Shown here in pieces: positions 27,081 through 35,581 of a stretch of 55,741 nt of DNA; within the stretch, counting starts at the first letter, position 1, and each line of letters opens with the position of its first letter. The stretch spans positions 1 to 55,741 of the forward strand of contig DYFV01000032.1 of the NCBI GenBank assembly GCA_020725025.1. Direction: 5' to 3'. The stretch comes from Azoarcus sp. (GTDB lineage Bacteria; Pseudomonadota; Gammaproteobacteria; Burkholderiales; Rhodocyclaceae). The notes under the pieces were generated by a model, which ran no database searches, was not told the DNA's origin, and saw nothing but the letters and a program-made list of their open reading frames with translations. A program made the translations under genes and the position numbers.

Positions 27081-29030
27081 TCAGCGCGCCCGCAGCCGGT
27101 AACCCACGCCGCTCACCGTCTCGAGCCGCCGGGCATCCTCGCCGAGCTTGCGCCGCAGGTTGCACACCACCGCATCCACCACGTTGCTGGCGCCGGCGTA
27201 GGTCGGACCCCACACGCTGCGCAGCAGCTCGCCGCGGGAGACGGCCTTGCCGGGGCGCGCGAGCAGGTAGTGCAGGAGGTCGAACTCGAGCGGCGTGAGC
27301 GCCACCCGCCCCGCCTCCAGCACCAGCTCGCGCGCCTCCGGATCGAGGAGCTCCGGGCTGCGCGGGATGCCGAGCTCGGCGGCGGCCAGCTCCGCGAGCC
27401 AGCCGTCCACCGAGCCGGGGCCGAAATCGAGCATCGCGCTGTGGTAGGTGGCGCCGTCGAGCCGGGCCGCCTGCTCGGCGAGCACCGTGAAGCCGAGCCG
27501 CTGGGCGACCGGCGCGTAGGCCGCGAGATCGCTCACGGTGAGATACACGCGGCGCAGGTCGGGGCGCAGCTCCATGTAGCTGCGCTTCAGATCGAGCCAG
27601 ATCGCCGCCTGCACTTCGCAGGGCGCCTCGCCCTCGGCGAGGCTCAGCCAGCGCCGGCACAGGAGCGCCCGCTCGCCATGGGCGAGCGGCTGCTGCCCGA
27701 GGTGGCGGCACCACTGTACGGTGACCGGATCCTCCGCGAGCCACGCCGGATCGACCGCGTCGGCGAGCAGCTTGCAGCACAGGCCGACCACCGCACCGTC
27801 GCGCCCGCGCACCACCGAGAAGGCCTGGGGAAGGCGCCGCCACCAGCCGAGGAGCGCCGCGGCGGCGGACTCGCCCTCGTGGGCGCTCACGATGTGCGCC
27901 AGCGCCTCGCCGTCCTGCGGGCAGGCCGGCTCCACGGCCAGTTGCTGAGTCCCGCTCGGAAAGAAGGCCTCCCGCACCACCGGGTTCTCCACCAGGTAGA
28001 GCATGTCGGCGGTGTAGCGCCACAGCTCGCCGCCACCCGCCGAGGCGGTCTCGGTCCGCAGCTGGCGCCAGGCGCTGCGCTGGTACGCGAGGTAGCGGCT
28101 GGGGTCGCTCGCCCGCAGCGAGCGGGCGATCGCCTCGCGCACCGCGTCGTGGATGACGAGCCCGTCGCTCGCCGCATCGACGAAGGGCAAGCGCCGCAGC
28201 CGCTCCCAGGCGTCCTGCGGGGCGAGCTCGGGGAAGAGCGCGCGCAGCAGCGAGATGGTGGTCCGCCGCGCCGCCGACACGCCTTCCAGGATGCGCCGCG
28301 TGACGGGGTCGCTCACGTCGGCGAGGAAGATCCGGGTGAGTTCGTCGAGCGCGTGCTGCAGCGGCGCTTGCGCCAGTGCGAGCCCCGGCCGTTCCTCGCT
28401 CGCCGCAGCGGCCAGCCGCAGCGCCAGCGGGTGGCCGTGCGCGGCGCGCGCGAGTTGCAGCGCGCCCGGGCCGCTCACCCCCAGGCATGCGAGCAGCTCC
28501 AGCGACTCCTGCTCGCCGAGCGGCGCCAACGCCACCGATTGCAGCAGGCGCCCCCAGCCGGGCACCGCCTGCCACGCCGCCACCGGCCGCTCGCGGCCGA
28601 AGAAGAGCATGCGCGCGTTGTCGGGCAGCGCCGGCACGAAGACCTGGCGCAGCCAGGTGTCCATCAGGCGAAAGACCTCGCAGGTATCGAGCGCGAGCAC
28701 GACGAGGCGGCCGAGCGCCCCCAGGCGTGCGGCAAGCGCGGCGGCGTCCCCGTCGCCGCCGATCGCCTCGGCGAGCCCCGAGAGGAAACCCGTCTCGGTC
28801 GGTTCCATGCTCCGGCAGTCGAGCCGCAGCACGACCGCGCCCGCCGCCTGCGCCTCGGCGGCGAAGCGCGCGAGCAACGCACTCTTGCCGATGCCGGCGA
28901 TGCCGTGGACGTGCAGCACGCGCGGTCCGTCGGGGTCGAGCGCCGCGCGCAGGGCCGCCAGCGCTTCGGCGCGGCCGACGAAGTCCTCGCGGGCCCGCCG
29001 CGCCATCATGTCCGCCATCCGCTGCACCAT
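27081..29030 (-). CDS. NTPase / GNAT-like / winged-helix regulator
   Basis: A 649-residue protein with an unusual layout. Residues 15-~300 are a STAND/AAA-type NTPase: FVGRAEAL, Walker A HGIAGIGKS (42-50), LVVLALDTCEVF as Walker B region. Residues ~340-530 resemble a GNAT acetyltransferase fold (AFSVVRGRDGAVVGLC and APVAQRLGFTVL). Residues ~550-649 form a C-terminal OmpR/PhoB-type winged helix (LTPLEFDLLHYLLARPGKAV, LLRSVWG, NVVDAVVCNLRRKLG, VSGVGYRLRA). The DNA-binding domain is normally N-terminal or paired with a receiver, so this order is notable. GGGAGG precedes the ATG. It diverges from the DUF1326-DUF2182 pair, a likely target. Confidence 0.82.
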   Translation of the reverse strand: MVQRMADMMARRAREDFVGRAEALAALRAALDPDGPRVLHVHGIAGIGKSALLARFAAEAQAAGAVVLRLDCRSMEPTETGFLSGLAEAIGGDGDAAALAARLGALGRLVVLALDTCEVFRLMDTWLRQVFVPALPDNARMLFFGRERPVAAWQAVPGWGRLLQSVALAPLGEQESLELLACLGVSGPGALQLARAAHGHPLALRLAAAASEERPGLALAQAPLQHALDELTRIFLADVSDPVTRRILEGVSAARRTTISLLRALFPELAPQDAWERLRRLPFVDAASDGLVIHDAVREAIARSLRASDPSRYLAYQRSAWRQLRTETASAGGGELWRYTADMLYLVENPVVREAFFPSGTQQLAVEPACPQDGEALAHIVSAHEGESAAAALLGWWRRLPQAFSVVRGRDGAVVGLCCKLLADAVDPAWLAEDPVTVQWCRHLGQQPLAHGERALLCRRWLSLAEGEAPCEVQAAIWLDLKRSYMELRPDLRRVYLTVSDLAAYAPVAQRLGFTVLAEQAARLDGATYHSAMLDFGPGSVDGWLAELAAAELGIPRSPELLDPEARELVLEAGRVALTPLEFDLLHYLLARPGKAVSRGELLRSVWGPTYAGASNVVDAVVCNLRRKLGEDARRLETVSGVGYRLRAR

Positions 29031-29211
29031 GGCCGCCTCCCGTGTCTAACGCCACTATAGCTCCCGTCCCTCGGGGCGTCCGGGCCGGGACGGCGCGGGC
29101 CCGGCCCTCATCATTTCCTCATTGCCCCGTCACGTCCGGTGCCCTGCCCGACGCTATAACGGGAATGCGACGGGAGGGCGCGTCGCGTCCCCGACGATGG
29201 AGGAGGCAGCC

Positions 29212-29817
29212 ATGAACGTGCAATGGAACATGAAGGGCGAGTACCTGGAGAGCTGCAGCTGCAAGGGCGCCTGCCCTTGCATCTACCTGTCGCCCCCGAC
29301 CGAGGGCGCATGCACCGCGCTGGTGGGCTGGCACATCGACGAGGGGCGCTACGGCGACATACCCCTCGACGGTCTCAACGTCGCGGTGGCCCTGCACTCC
29401 CCGGGCCATATGGCCGAAGGCAACTGGAAGGTCGTGCTCTACCTCGACGCCGCGGCCGACCCGCGCCAGCAGGAGGCGCTGGGCACGGTCTTCGGTGGCA
29501 AGGCAGGCGGACATCCGGCAGTGCTCGCCTCCTTCATCGGCGAGGTGCTGGGCGTGGAGCAGGTGCCGATCCGCTACGAGGCGGGCGGCGGCCGCCGCCA
29601 CTTCCGGATCGGCGAGCGCGCGGAGGCCGACGTGGAGGCCATCGAGGGCCAGGGTGGCGCGCCCGTGACGATCCAGGGCCATCCGTTCGCGGTGGCGCCC
29701 GGACAGCCGCTCACGGTAGCGAAGTCGCGCCGCCTGCGCCACGAGACGCATGGCATCGATCTGGCGCTCGCCGACCGCACCGCGCTCTATTCGCCCTTCG
29801 CCTACGTCGGCCCGTGA
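29212..29817 (+). CDS. DUF1326 protein with an N-terminal Cys cluster
   Basis: A 201-residue protein of the DUF1326 family. ESCSCKGACPCIY near the N-terminus gives four cysteines (15, 17, 21, 23) in a C-x-C-x3-C-x-C pattern suited to binding a soft metal. The rest is compact and soluble, without a signal peptide. AGGAGG lies just before the ATG at 29212, which was preferred over upstream starts in the frame. It is followed after 13 bases by the DUF2182 gene, a pairing known in other proteobacteria. Function unknown. Confidence 0.85.
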   Translation: MNVQWNMKGEYLESCSCKGACPCIYLSPPTEGACTALVGWHIDEGRYGDIPLDGLNVAVALHSPGHMAEGNWKVVLYLDAAADPRQQEALGTVFGGKAGGHPAVLASFIGEVLGVEQVPIRYEAGGGRRHFRIGERAEADVEAIEGQGGAPVTIQGHPFAVAPGQPLTVAKSRRLRHETHGIDLALADRTALYSPFAYVGP

Positions 29818-29830
29818 GGGAGGACCGATC

Positions 29831-30622
29831 GTGGCAGCGACGATGATGTCCCATATGCGCGTCCGCGAGCGCCTGTCGAGCGGTTTCGCGCTGGCGGCGC
29901 TCGCCGCGCTGACGCTCTTCGCCTGGCACCGTCTCCTCGAGATGGCCGCGCATGCGGAGACTGGCCACTCCGCGACGATGCACGCCGACGGCGGCGTCGC
30001 CTTCGTGGCGACGGGAGCGGCGATGTGGAGCGTCATGATGGTGGCGATGATGCTCCCGGCCGCCAGCCCGATGATCGTCGCCTACTCGCGGATCGGCCAC
30101 CGACGGCGTCCCGCGCGCTGGGGCCTCGCCCCCACCTGGATCTTCGTGGCGGGCTACCTCGCGGTGTGGACCGGTTTCTCGGTGCTGGGGGCGCTCGGCC
30201 AGTGGGCGCTCCACGAGGCTGCGCTCCTCGACGTCGCCATGGGCCGCACCGGTCCGCTCTTCGGTGGCGCCCTCCTCGTGCTGGCGGGCGCCTTCCAGTG
30301 GACGCCGCTCAAGGAGGCCTGCCTCGCGAAATGCCGCACGCCGCTCTCCTTCGTCCTCACCGAGTGGCGCGACGGCTGGGGCGGCGCCTTCGTCATGGGC
30401 CTGCGGCACGGCATCTTCTGCCTGGGCTGCTGCTGGGCGCTGATGCTCCTGATGTTCGTCGGCGGCGTGATGAGCCTCGCCTGGATGGGCGGGCTCGCGA
30501 TCTACATGCTCGTGGAGAGGCTGATCCCGAACGGCCGGCTCTTCAGCCGGGCGAGCGGCCTGGTGCTGATCGCCGCGGGCTTCGCGCTCGGCACGCTCGC
30601 CGGGACCGGCTTGGGATCCTGA
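29831..30622 (+). CDS. DUF2182 integral membrane protein
   Basis: A 263-residue inner-membrane protein of the DUF2182 family with about seven hydrophobic segments. Recognisable stretches are MWSVMMVAMMLPAASPMI, FQWTPLKEACLAKCRTP and LRHGIFCLGCCWALMLLMF, rich in Met and Cys and with conserved Lys/His, which hints at metal handling. GTG at 29831 is chosen because GGGAGGA precedes it by seven bases. It is translated directly after the Cys-rich DUF1326 protein, so a joint role in metal or redox handling is likely but unproven. Confidence 0.85.
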   Translation: MAATMMSHMRVRERLSSGFALAALAALTLFAWHRLLEMAAHAETGHSATMHADGGVAFVATGAAMWSVMMVAMMLPAASPMIVAYSRIGHRRRPARWGLAPTWIFVAGYLAVWTGFSVLGALGQWALHEAALLDVAMGRTGPLFGGALLVLAGAFQWTPLKEACLAKCRTPLSFVLTEWRDGWGGAFVMGLRHGIFCLGCCWALMLLMFVGGVMSLAWMGGLAIYMLVERLIPNGRLFSRASGLVLIAAGFALGTLAGTGLGS

Positions 30623-30758
30623 ACGGAATGGGGCGAAGGTCTCGCCGGGTGGAAAGCGCCGCGCGAACTCGCCGCGACGGAGGATCCGCACGGAGCGGCG
30701 TGTCGAACGGTTGCATCGAAGGCGGTGTCCGGACGCCTCGGCCGCCGAGGGACGGCGC

Positions 30759-30977
30759 TCAGCGCTTTCCGCCGACGACCAGCAGCACTCCGCCGATCAC
30801 GATGGCGGTCACGCCGGCCCAGAGCGGAATGTTCACGTACTCCTTCTCCTGGACCTGCAGCGCCAGCGGCCCGATCCGAGCCTCGTGCGTCTCCCGCGTG
30901 TAGCTGAAGCCGCCGTAGGCGAGCCCCAGGACGCCGGCCACGATGAGGGCGATCGCGATGATTCTGATTGGTGCCAT
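30759..30977 (-). CDS. DUF3185-family small membrane protein
   Basis: A 72-residue protein with two membrane helices (IIAIALIVAGVLGLAYGGF and PLWAGVTAIVIGGVLLVVG) joined by ~25 polar residues containing YTRETHEARIGPL, as in DUF3185. Function unknown. GGAGAA precedes the ATG at 30977. It is convergent with the DUF2182 gene and downstream of the QHNDH operon end. Confidence 0.8.
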   Translation of the reverse strand: MAPIRIIAIALIVAGVLGLAYGGFSYTRETHEARIGPLALQVQEKEYVNIPLWAGVTAIVIGGVLLVVGGKR

Positions 30978-31117
30978 GGTCGTTCTCCGTCGATCGACGT
31001 AAGAAGCAGAGGCGCGTCGCGGACGTGGAGTTCAACATGCGGCGGGAGCCAAGGGTAACAAGCCGTTCATGCGAGGCGAGCGTCCGACCCGGGCAGGGGG
31101 GCCCCGAACAGAAAGGT

Positions 31118-31158
31118 CCGGCACATGCCGGGCGGCTTCGCCGCCGGACATGTGCCGG
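31118..31158 (-). terminator. Long hairpin downstream of the QHNDH operon
   Basis: Arms 31118-31136 and 31140-31158 pair over 19 positions with two mismatches (CCGGCACATG matches CATGTGCCGG), closed by a tight TTC loop. It lies about 110 bases past the last stop of the leftward operon, in a 292-base region (30978-31269) with no other gene. A short pyrimidine run (ACCTTTCTGTT) follows on the minus strand. This is the best candidate terminator for the operon. Confidence 0.6.
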
Positions 31159-31269
31159 AAAAACCGGCTGCGGCGCGGGCATGGAGCGGGAGCGCGCCGG
31201 CAGCCGGAAGAGCGTGCCGCGCAAAGCGCGGAACACCCAAGGAGACGAAAAAAAGGCTTCAGCTCCGGA

Positions 31270-32067
31270 TCAGAAGCTGCGCTTGACGTGGGCGACCCAC
31301 TTGTTGGCGCCGGTGTCCTTGCAATGGCCATTGCCGTCGCACAGCGTGTACAGCGCGCTGTCGGCGGTGGTGTCGATCCAGCCCAGGCCGAGCTGCCAGC
31401 CGCCCTCGAAGTCCTTCGTCACGCCGACCTTCCAGTCGGTGAAGTCGTAGTCGCCGTAATTGCGCACCTTCTGGCGGCCCACGTGACCCAGCGCCGTCCA
31501 TCCGGGCAGGAACTCGTAGCTCAGGTTCGCCTCGACGTAGTGCGAGCCGTCGGAACCGCCGCGGCCCAGGCCGAACGAGTCGTCGTTGAAGCCGAAGTAG
31601 TCGGTGACCGTGTGCGAGTACTTCAGGTTGAGGAAACTCCAGGTGAGTCCGGCATAGAGCTCCAGGGTGTTGTAGCTCTCGTTGGTGCCGTTGATCTCCC
31701 CGCCCGGAAAGATGAACTGCAGGAAGCCGAAGTCGTAGGTGAGGTCACCGATCGTGTTGGCGTATCCGCCGTACACGTCGATCTCGCCGACGGCGTTGTT
31801 CAGCGCCGTGTCGCTCACGTTGGTTCCCCAGACGCCGACGTAGAGACCGCTCTCGTGCGCGAGATCGAAGCCGCCCTGCACCGCGGGCTTCTCCTGGGTG
31901 TAGGAGATCCCGCGGAAGACGTACTGCGAGAACAGTCCCACGTTGGCACTCAGCGAGTAAGGCGGCGCGTCGTCCGCCTGCGCGCCCAGCGGCGCCATGA
32001 GTCCGGCCAGCAGGACGGCCAGGGTTCGGCCTTTCAGATTCTTCTTCACGTTCTTGTCGCTCCTCAT
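31270..32067 (-). CDS. TorF-family putative outer-membrane porin
   Basis: A 265-residue protein with a signal peptide (basic start, then TLAVLLAGLMAPLGAQA, cleaved near ADD). The mature part has alternating aromatic beta strands (SANVGLFSQYVFRGISYTQ, SGLYVGVWGTNVS) and a C-terminal Phe (AHVKRSF), all expected of an outer-membrane barrel of the TorF/Gcw_chp group. It begins 24 bases after qhpG and is the last gene of the leftward operon, so it may admit amines or release products. Two cysteines in the last third (LCDGNGHC) could form a disulfide. Confidence 0.85.
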   Translation of the reverse strand: MRSDKNVKKNLKGRTLAVLLAGLMAPLGAQADDAPPYSLSANVGLFSQYVFRGISYTQEKPAVQGGFDLAHESGLYVGVWGTNVSDTALNNAVGEIDVYGGYANTIGDLTYDFGFLQFIFPGGEINGTNESYNTLELYAGLTWSFLNLKYSHTVTDYFGFNDDSFGLGRGGSDGSHYVEANLSYEFLPGWTALGHVGRQKVRNYGDYDFTDWKVGVTKDFEGGWQLGLGWIDTTADSALYTLCDGNGHCKDTGANKWVAHVKRSF

Positions 32068-32091
32068 GCTTGGGTGGATGGCCGTGCCGCT

Positions 32092-33432
32092 TCAAACTCC
32101 GGCACGGGGTATCGGCCGCTGCGCCTGCAACCAGCGCAGGGCGAGGCCGACTGCTTCCAGCGGCGCCACGAGGCGCCGACTGAGTTCGGATGCGTCGGGG
32201 ACGATGCCCGCTTCGAGGAGCTCGTCCAGCCGCGCCAGATCGACGCCGTCGATGAAGCGCACGCCGCGGGGATGGGCGGCGCTCGTCACGACGCGGCGCT
32301 CGACGATGAAGCCGTCCTCGACCACCGGCATGAGCGCGAACCGCGCCTCGTCCGGTACGCCCTGCCCGTACGCCGGCGCGCCGGCGAGGGGCGCGCTCAT
32401 GTGCTGCCAGAAGGGCTCGCCGGCCCAGCGCGGCTCGCTGGCGTAGTGACTGCGGGCCGCCTCGACGCGGGAGCGGAACACCGCTTGGCTGCGCTCGCGC
32501 ATGTAGCGCAGCGCGAGCCCGGCCTGTCCGGGACGCTCGAGCAGCGTCCGGATGACCGGTACGGCGGCGATGGCACCGGAGGCCGCCTCGAACGTGCCGT
32601 GCCCGGAAAGCGGATCCCCGGTGTAGGCCGCGTCGCCGACGCGGAGGTAGTCGGTGGCGACGCGCCCGCCGCGCAGCGCCGCCTGGATGCCTCGGGCCCG
32701 CGTCGGGCCGATGGGGCTCAGGCGCTCGCCGAAGCGCTCCGGCAGGCGCGCGAGCTGGCCCAGGCAGGCCGTGTGCGCCGCGTCCAGGTCGCCCCGGTGG
32801 GCGGCGACGAGCGCCGGAAGGACCACGACCTGGACGTGCGCGCGTCCCTGCGGATCGACGCCGGCCCACGCCCAACCGGACGGGAAGGACTCGATGAAGG
32901 TGGTCGGCGGCTGCCTGCGCGCCCCGTCGAAGGTCCGCGCGAGCGACACCAGCGTGGGGCCGGCGAGCTCGTGGGCCGCGACCTTCGGCGCGGTGTGGCC
33001 GCGGCACTCCACCACGAAGTCCGCCTCCGACTGCCGCGGCGTCCCCGTGGCGTCCTCCCAGCGGATACGCCAGCCGCCCCCCTGCCCCCGCTCCAGCCCG
33101 CGCACGCGCCCCGCCCGCAACGCCACGCCGGCGGCCTGCAGGTCGCGCAGCAAGGCCCCATCGAAGGCGACCCGCTCGACGGCGAACTCGCCGTTCATCT
33201 CCACGGTCGCGCCGCCCCAGCTCGACACCCGGCCCCAGCGCGGCCCGAGCAGAGACAAGGCCTCGCCGCAGCCGAGCTGCGCCAGCGCATCGACCACGCG
33301 CTGGGACAGGCCCTCCACCGCAGGACTGGTGCGCGGGTACCCGATGACGACCGGATGAACGCCGGCACGGACCAGGGAGATCGCCAGCAGGCAGGCGGCC
33401 GGTCCGGCCCCGAGGATCGCAACCCGTTTCAT
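32092..33432 (-). CDS. qhpG: QHNDH maturation flavin monooxygenase QhpG
   Basis: A 446-residue FAD-dependent monooxygenase. The N-terminal dinucleotide-binding motif is VAILGAGPAACLLA, and GDAAYTGDPLSGHGTFEAA is the FAD-contacting motif near residue 285. In Paracoccus QhpG dihydroxylates the Trp of the crosslinked gamma subunit on the way to CTQ (known of the family). The identification rests on the fold and on its place in a complete qhp cluster; the sequence is also tryptophan-halogenase-like. It starts one base after the CcmF-like gene's stop, so the genes are surely co-transcribed. Confidence 0.85.
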   Translation of the reverse strand: MKRVAILGAGPAACLLAISLVRAGVHPVVIGYPRTSPAVEGLSQRVVDALAQLGCGEALSLLGPRWGRVSSWGGATVEMNGEFAVERVAFDGALLRDLQAAGVALRAGRVRGLERGQGGGWRIRWEDATGTPRQSEADFVVECRGHTAPKVAAHELAGPTLVSLARTFDGARRQPPTTFIESFPSGWAWAGVDPQGRAHVQVVVLPALVAAHRGDLDAAHTACLGQLARLPERFGERLSPIGPTRARGIQAALRGGRVATDYLRVGDAAYTGDPLSGHGTFEAASGAIAAVPVIRTLLERPGQAGLALRYMRERSQAVFRSRVEAARSHYASEPRWAGEPFWQHMSAPLAGAPAYGQGVPDEARFALMPVVEDGFIVERRVVTSAAHPRGVRFIDGVDLARLDELLEAGIVPDASELSRRLVAPLEAVGLALRWLQAQRPIPRAGV

Positions 33433-33433
33433 G

Positions 33434-35581
33434 TCATGCCCTCCTTGCGGCCGCGGGCCGCAGCGCGAACGACAGCGCCCCGGCCGTAGTCAGCACGAGG
33501 CCGGCCCACAGCAGCGACGCGAATGGAAAGCTGCGCAGCACGACCACCGCCGGACCGGCCGCAGCGCCGCCCTCGAGCGCGGCCACCGCGGCCGAGGTCG
33601 ACACCCAGAGCTGCACGTCCCGCAGCCAGCCGTGGGCGACGAAGGGATGCAGCAGGTAGCCGGGCCGGTCGGCATAGCGCGCGAAGCGGTAATCGAGGAC
33701 CTCGCAGAGCTGGCGTACCGGGCCGCCACCGCCTGCGACCGGGGCACGCGCGTCGCGGTAAAGGGTCTGGCCCCGCACGACCCCCTGGGACGGGGTTTCG
33801 ATCTCCACCTGCGCGAGCGCGCGGAAGCTGCCCTCACTTCCGCCGCGGCCGCCGTCGGGCGCGCGGTCCACCTGGAGCGAGGCGATGCGGAAGGCGTAGC
33901 CCCGATGGGCGCGCTGCCAGTCGCCCGCGTGCTCGATGAGGTGCTGCGAGTAAGCATTGAGCCCGGTCGACAGCAGCGCACCCCACAGGGCGAGCATCGC
34001 GCCCAGGTGCACCAGCCACAGAGGCAGCACGCGGCGCGCGGCGCGCGGGGTCCGCCACGCCGCGGTCGCGGCCCACGCCGTGCAGCCCAGCGCCAGGTAG
34101 GCGCCGGTGAGCAGGCTGGCGTCGATGTGCGGCAGCACCGCCACGACCTGCTGCGACAGGACGCCGGCGCCCGAGTAATGCCGCGCCAGCGGGCCGCCCT
34201 CGAGGAATACCGCCAGACAGGACGACGCGGCGAACGCCAGCGAGACCCGGCCGATACGCCGCGACACCCGCCGCGCGAAGAACCAGCCGCCGACGAGGCC
34301 CACGGCGGTGAGCGGGACGAGCAGCGCCCGCGCCAGCGCGTAGCCGTCCACGTCCCAGCGGTCGAAGGCGGCACGCAGCGCGGGAAGCTCGGAGCCCTGC
34401 GCCCAGGCGGCGAGGGTGGCGAGGAAGGGCTTCAGCTCGTCCGGCCGCGCCGCGCCCTGCATCCCGGCGGCGAACGCCCATGCCAGGTGCCCCGCGGCCG
34501 CGAGGCCGGCGAGGGCGAAGGCGACCTGGGTGGCGCGCAGCCCCCACGCGGCCGGCTGCGACGGTACCGGCGGATACCCGGCGAGGGGCCGCCGGCCACG
34601 CGCCCACAGCCCGACGCCGGCTGCGGCCAGCAGGCCGGCGAGGGCGAAATGGACCGCCCACGACGACGCGCCGACGTAGCGGTGGGAGCTGGCGAGCAGC
34701 TCGTTGCGCGTGACACCCATGGCGACCGCGGTGAGCGCCGCCGCCAACAGGGCCGCCGCCGGCATCCACCGCCACATCCCACGCCCGATCCCCCAGCCCG
34801 GGATGCCGTGCAGGTGGGCGCCGAGCAGGCACCACACGGCGAGGACCGCCGTCTGCACCGGGTCCCAGTGCCACACCTGGCCGTACATCGCGTCCTCGAA
34901 CGCCCACACCATGCCGAAGCCGATGCCGGCGGTGAGCAGCGCCCACGCCCGGCGGGCGTGGGCGGTCGCGGACGCCGGCCAGCGTGGCGCCCCGCCGCCC
35001 AGCGCCGCCAGGGCCGGTGCAGCCAGCGACAGCGTCCAGGCGTAAGCGGCGAGCACCGCGGGGGCATGAAGGAGCATCCACACCTTCATCAGGTGGGCGT
35101 TCATGCCCTGGGAGGGCGCCTGCGCCAGCCACTCGGCGGGAGTGGCGGCGAAGGGGGCGAGCCAGGCGGCCGCGAGGGCGTAGCAGGCCGCGATCAGCGC
35201 GCCGGCATCGATGCGCGCGGAAAGCTCCCGCGCGACGGGCACCGAAAAAGTCGCGCACAGCGCCGCCAGCAGCAGCGTGGTGCCCTCGTCGCCGCCCCAC
35301 AGGTTCGCGAGCTTGAGGTGGGCCGGCAACGCCGCCCCGCTGTAGAGCCACACGTAGCGCAGCTCGAAGCGGTCGGCGAGCAGCGCGAAGGCGAGACCGG
35401 CCGCCGCGCCCCAGAGCAGCCCGGCCGCGATCCGGAGCAGCGGGACGCGCCGCTCGGCCGAGACCGCGGCCCATCCCGCAATGAGCCCGGCCAGGGCGAT
35501 CGGCGCGCCGCCGACGGCGGGCAGCAGGGCGCACAGCGCGGCCGCGGCGGCGCTCGCCGCCCAGTGCAGGCGGTCACCCAT
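33434..35581 (-). CDS. CcmF-like cytochrome c assembly protein in the qhp operon
   Basis: A 715-residue inner-membrane protein with roughly 13-15 hydrophobic segments and a periplasmic domain before the last one (~residues 560-690). It resembles the CcmF/CcsA haem-handling superfamily: LANLWGGDEGTTLLL (95-100 in the position of CcmF's WGGHEG) and VWHWDPVQTA (237-242, a reduced WWD motif), with His in the flanking helices. CcmF joins haem to CxxCH apocytochromes, and the alpha subunit QhpA needs two such haems, so a dedicated haem lyase is a reasonable inference. Its ATG (35581) overlaps the qhpE stop by 8 bases. Compared with standard CcmF it is slightly longer and diverged. Confidence 0.8.
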   Translation of the reverse strand: MGDRLHWAASAAAAALCALLPAVGGAPIALAGLIAGWAAVSAERRVPLLRIAAGLLWGAAAGLAFALLADRFELRYVWLYSGAALPAHLKLANLWGGDEGTTLLLAALCATFSVPVARELSARIDAGALIAACYALAAAWLAPFAATPAEWLAQAPSQGMNAHLMKVWMLLHAPAVLAAYAWTLSLAAPALAALGGGAPRWPASATAHARRAWALLTAGIGFGMVWAFEDAMYGQVWHWDPVQTAVLAVWCLLGAHLHGIPGWGIGRGMWRWMPAAALLAAALTAVAMGVTRNELLASSHRYVGASSWAVHFALAGLLAAAGVGLWARGRRPLAGYPPVPSQPAAWGLRATQVAFALAGLAAAGHLAWAFAAGMQGAARPDELKPFLATLAAWAQGSELPALRAAFDRWDVDGYALARALLVPLTAVGLVGGWFFARRVSRRIGRVSLAFAASSCLAVFLEGGPLARHYSGAGVLSQQVVAVLPHIDASLLTGAYLALGCTAWAATAAWRTPRAARRVLPLWLVHLGAMLALWGALLSTGLNAYSQHLIEHAGDWQRAHRGYAFRIASLQVDRAPDGGRGGSEGSFRALAQVEIETPSQGVVRGQTLYRDARAPVAGGGGPVRQLCEVLDYRFARYADRPGYLLHPFVAHGWLRDVQLWVSTSAAVAALEGGAAAGPAVVVLRSFPFASLLWAGLVLTTAGALSFALRPAAARRA

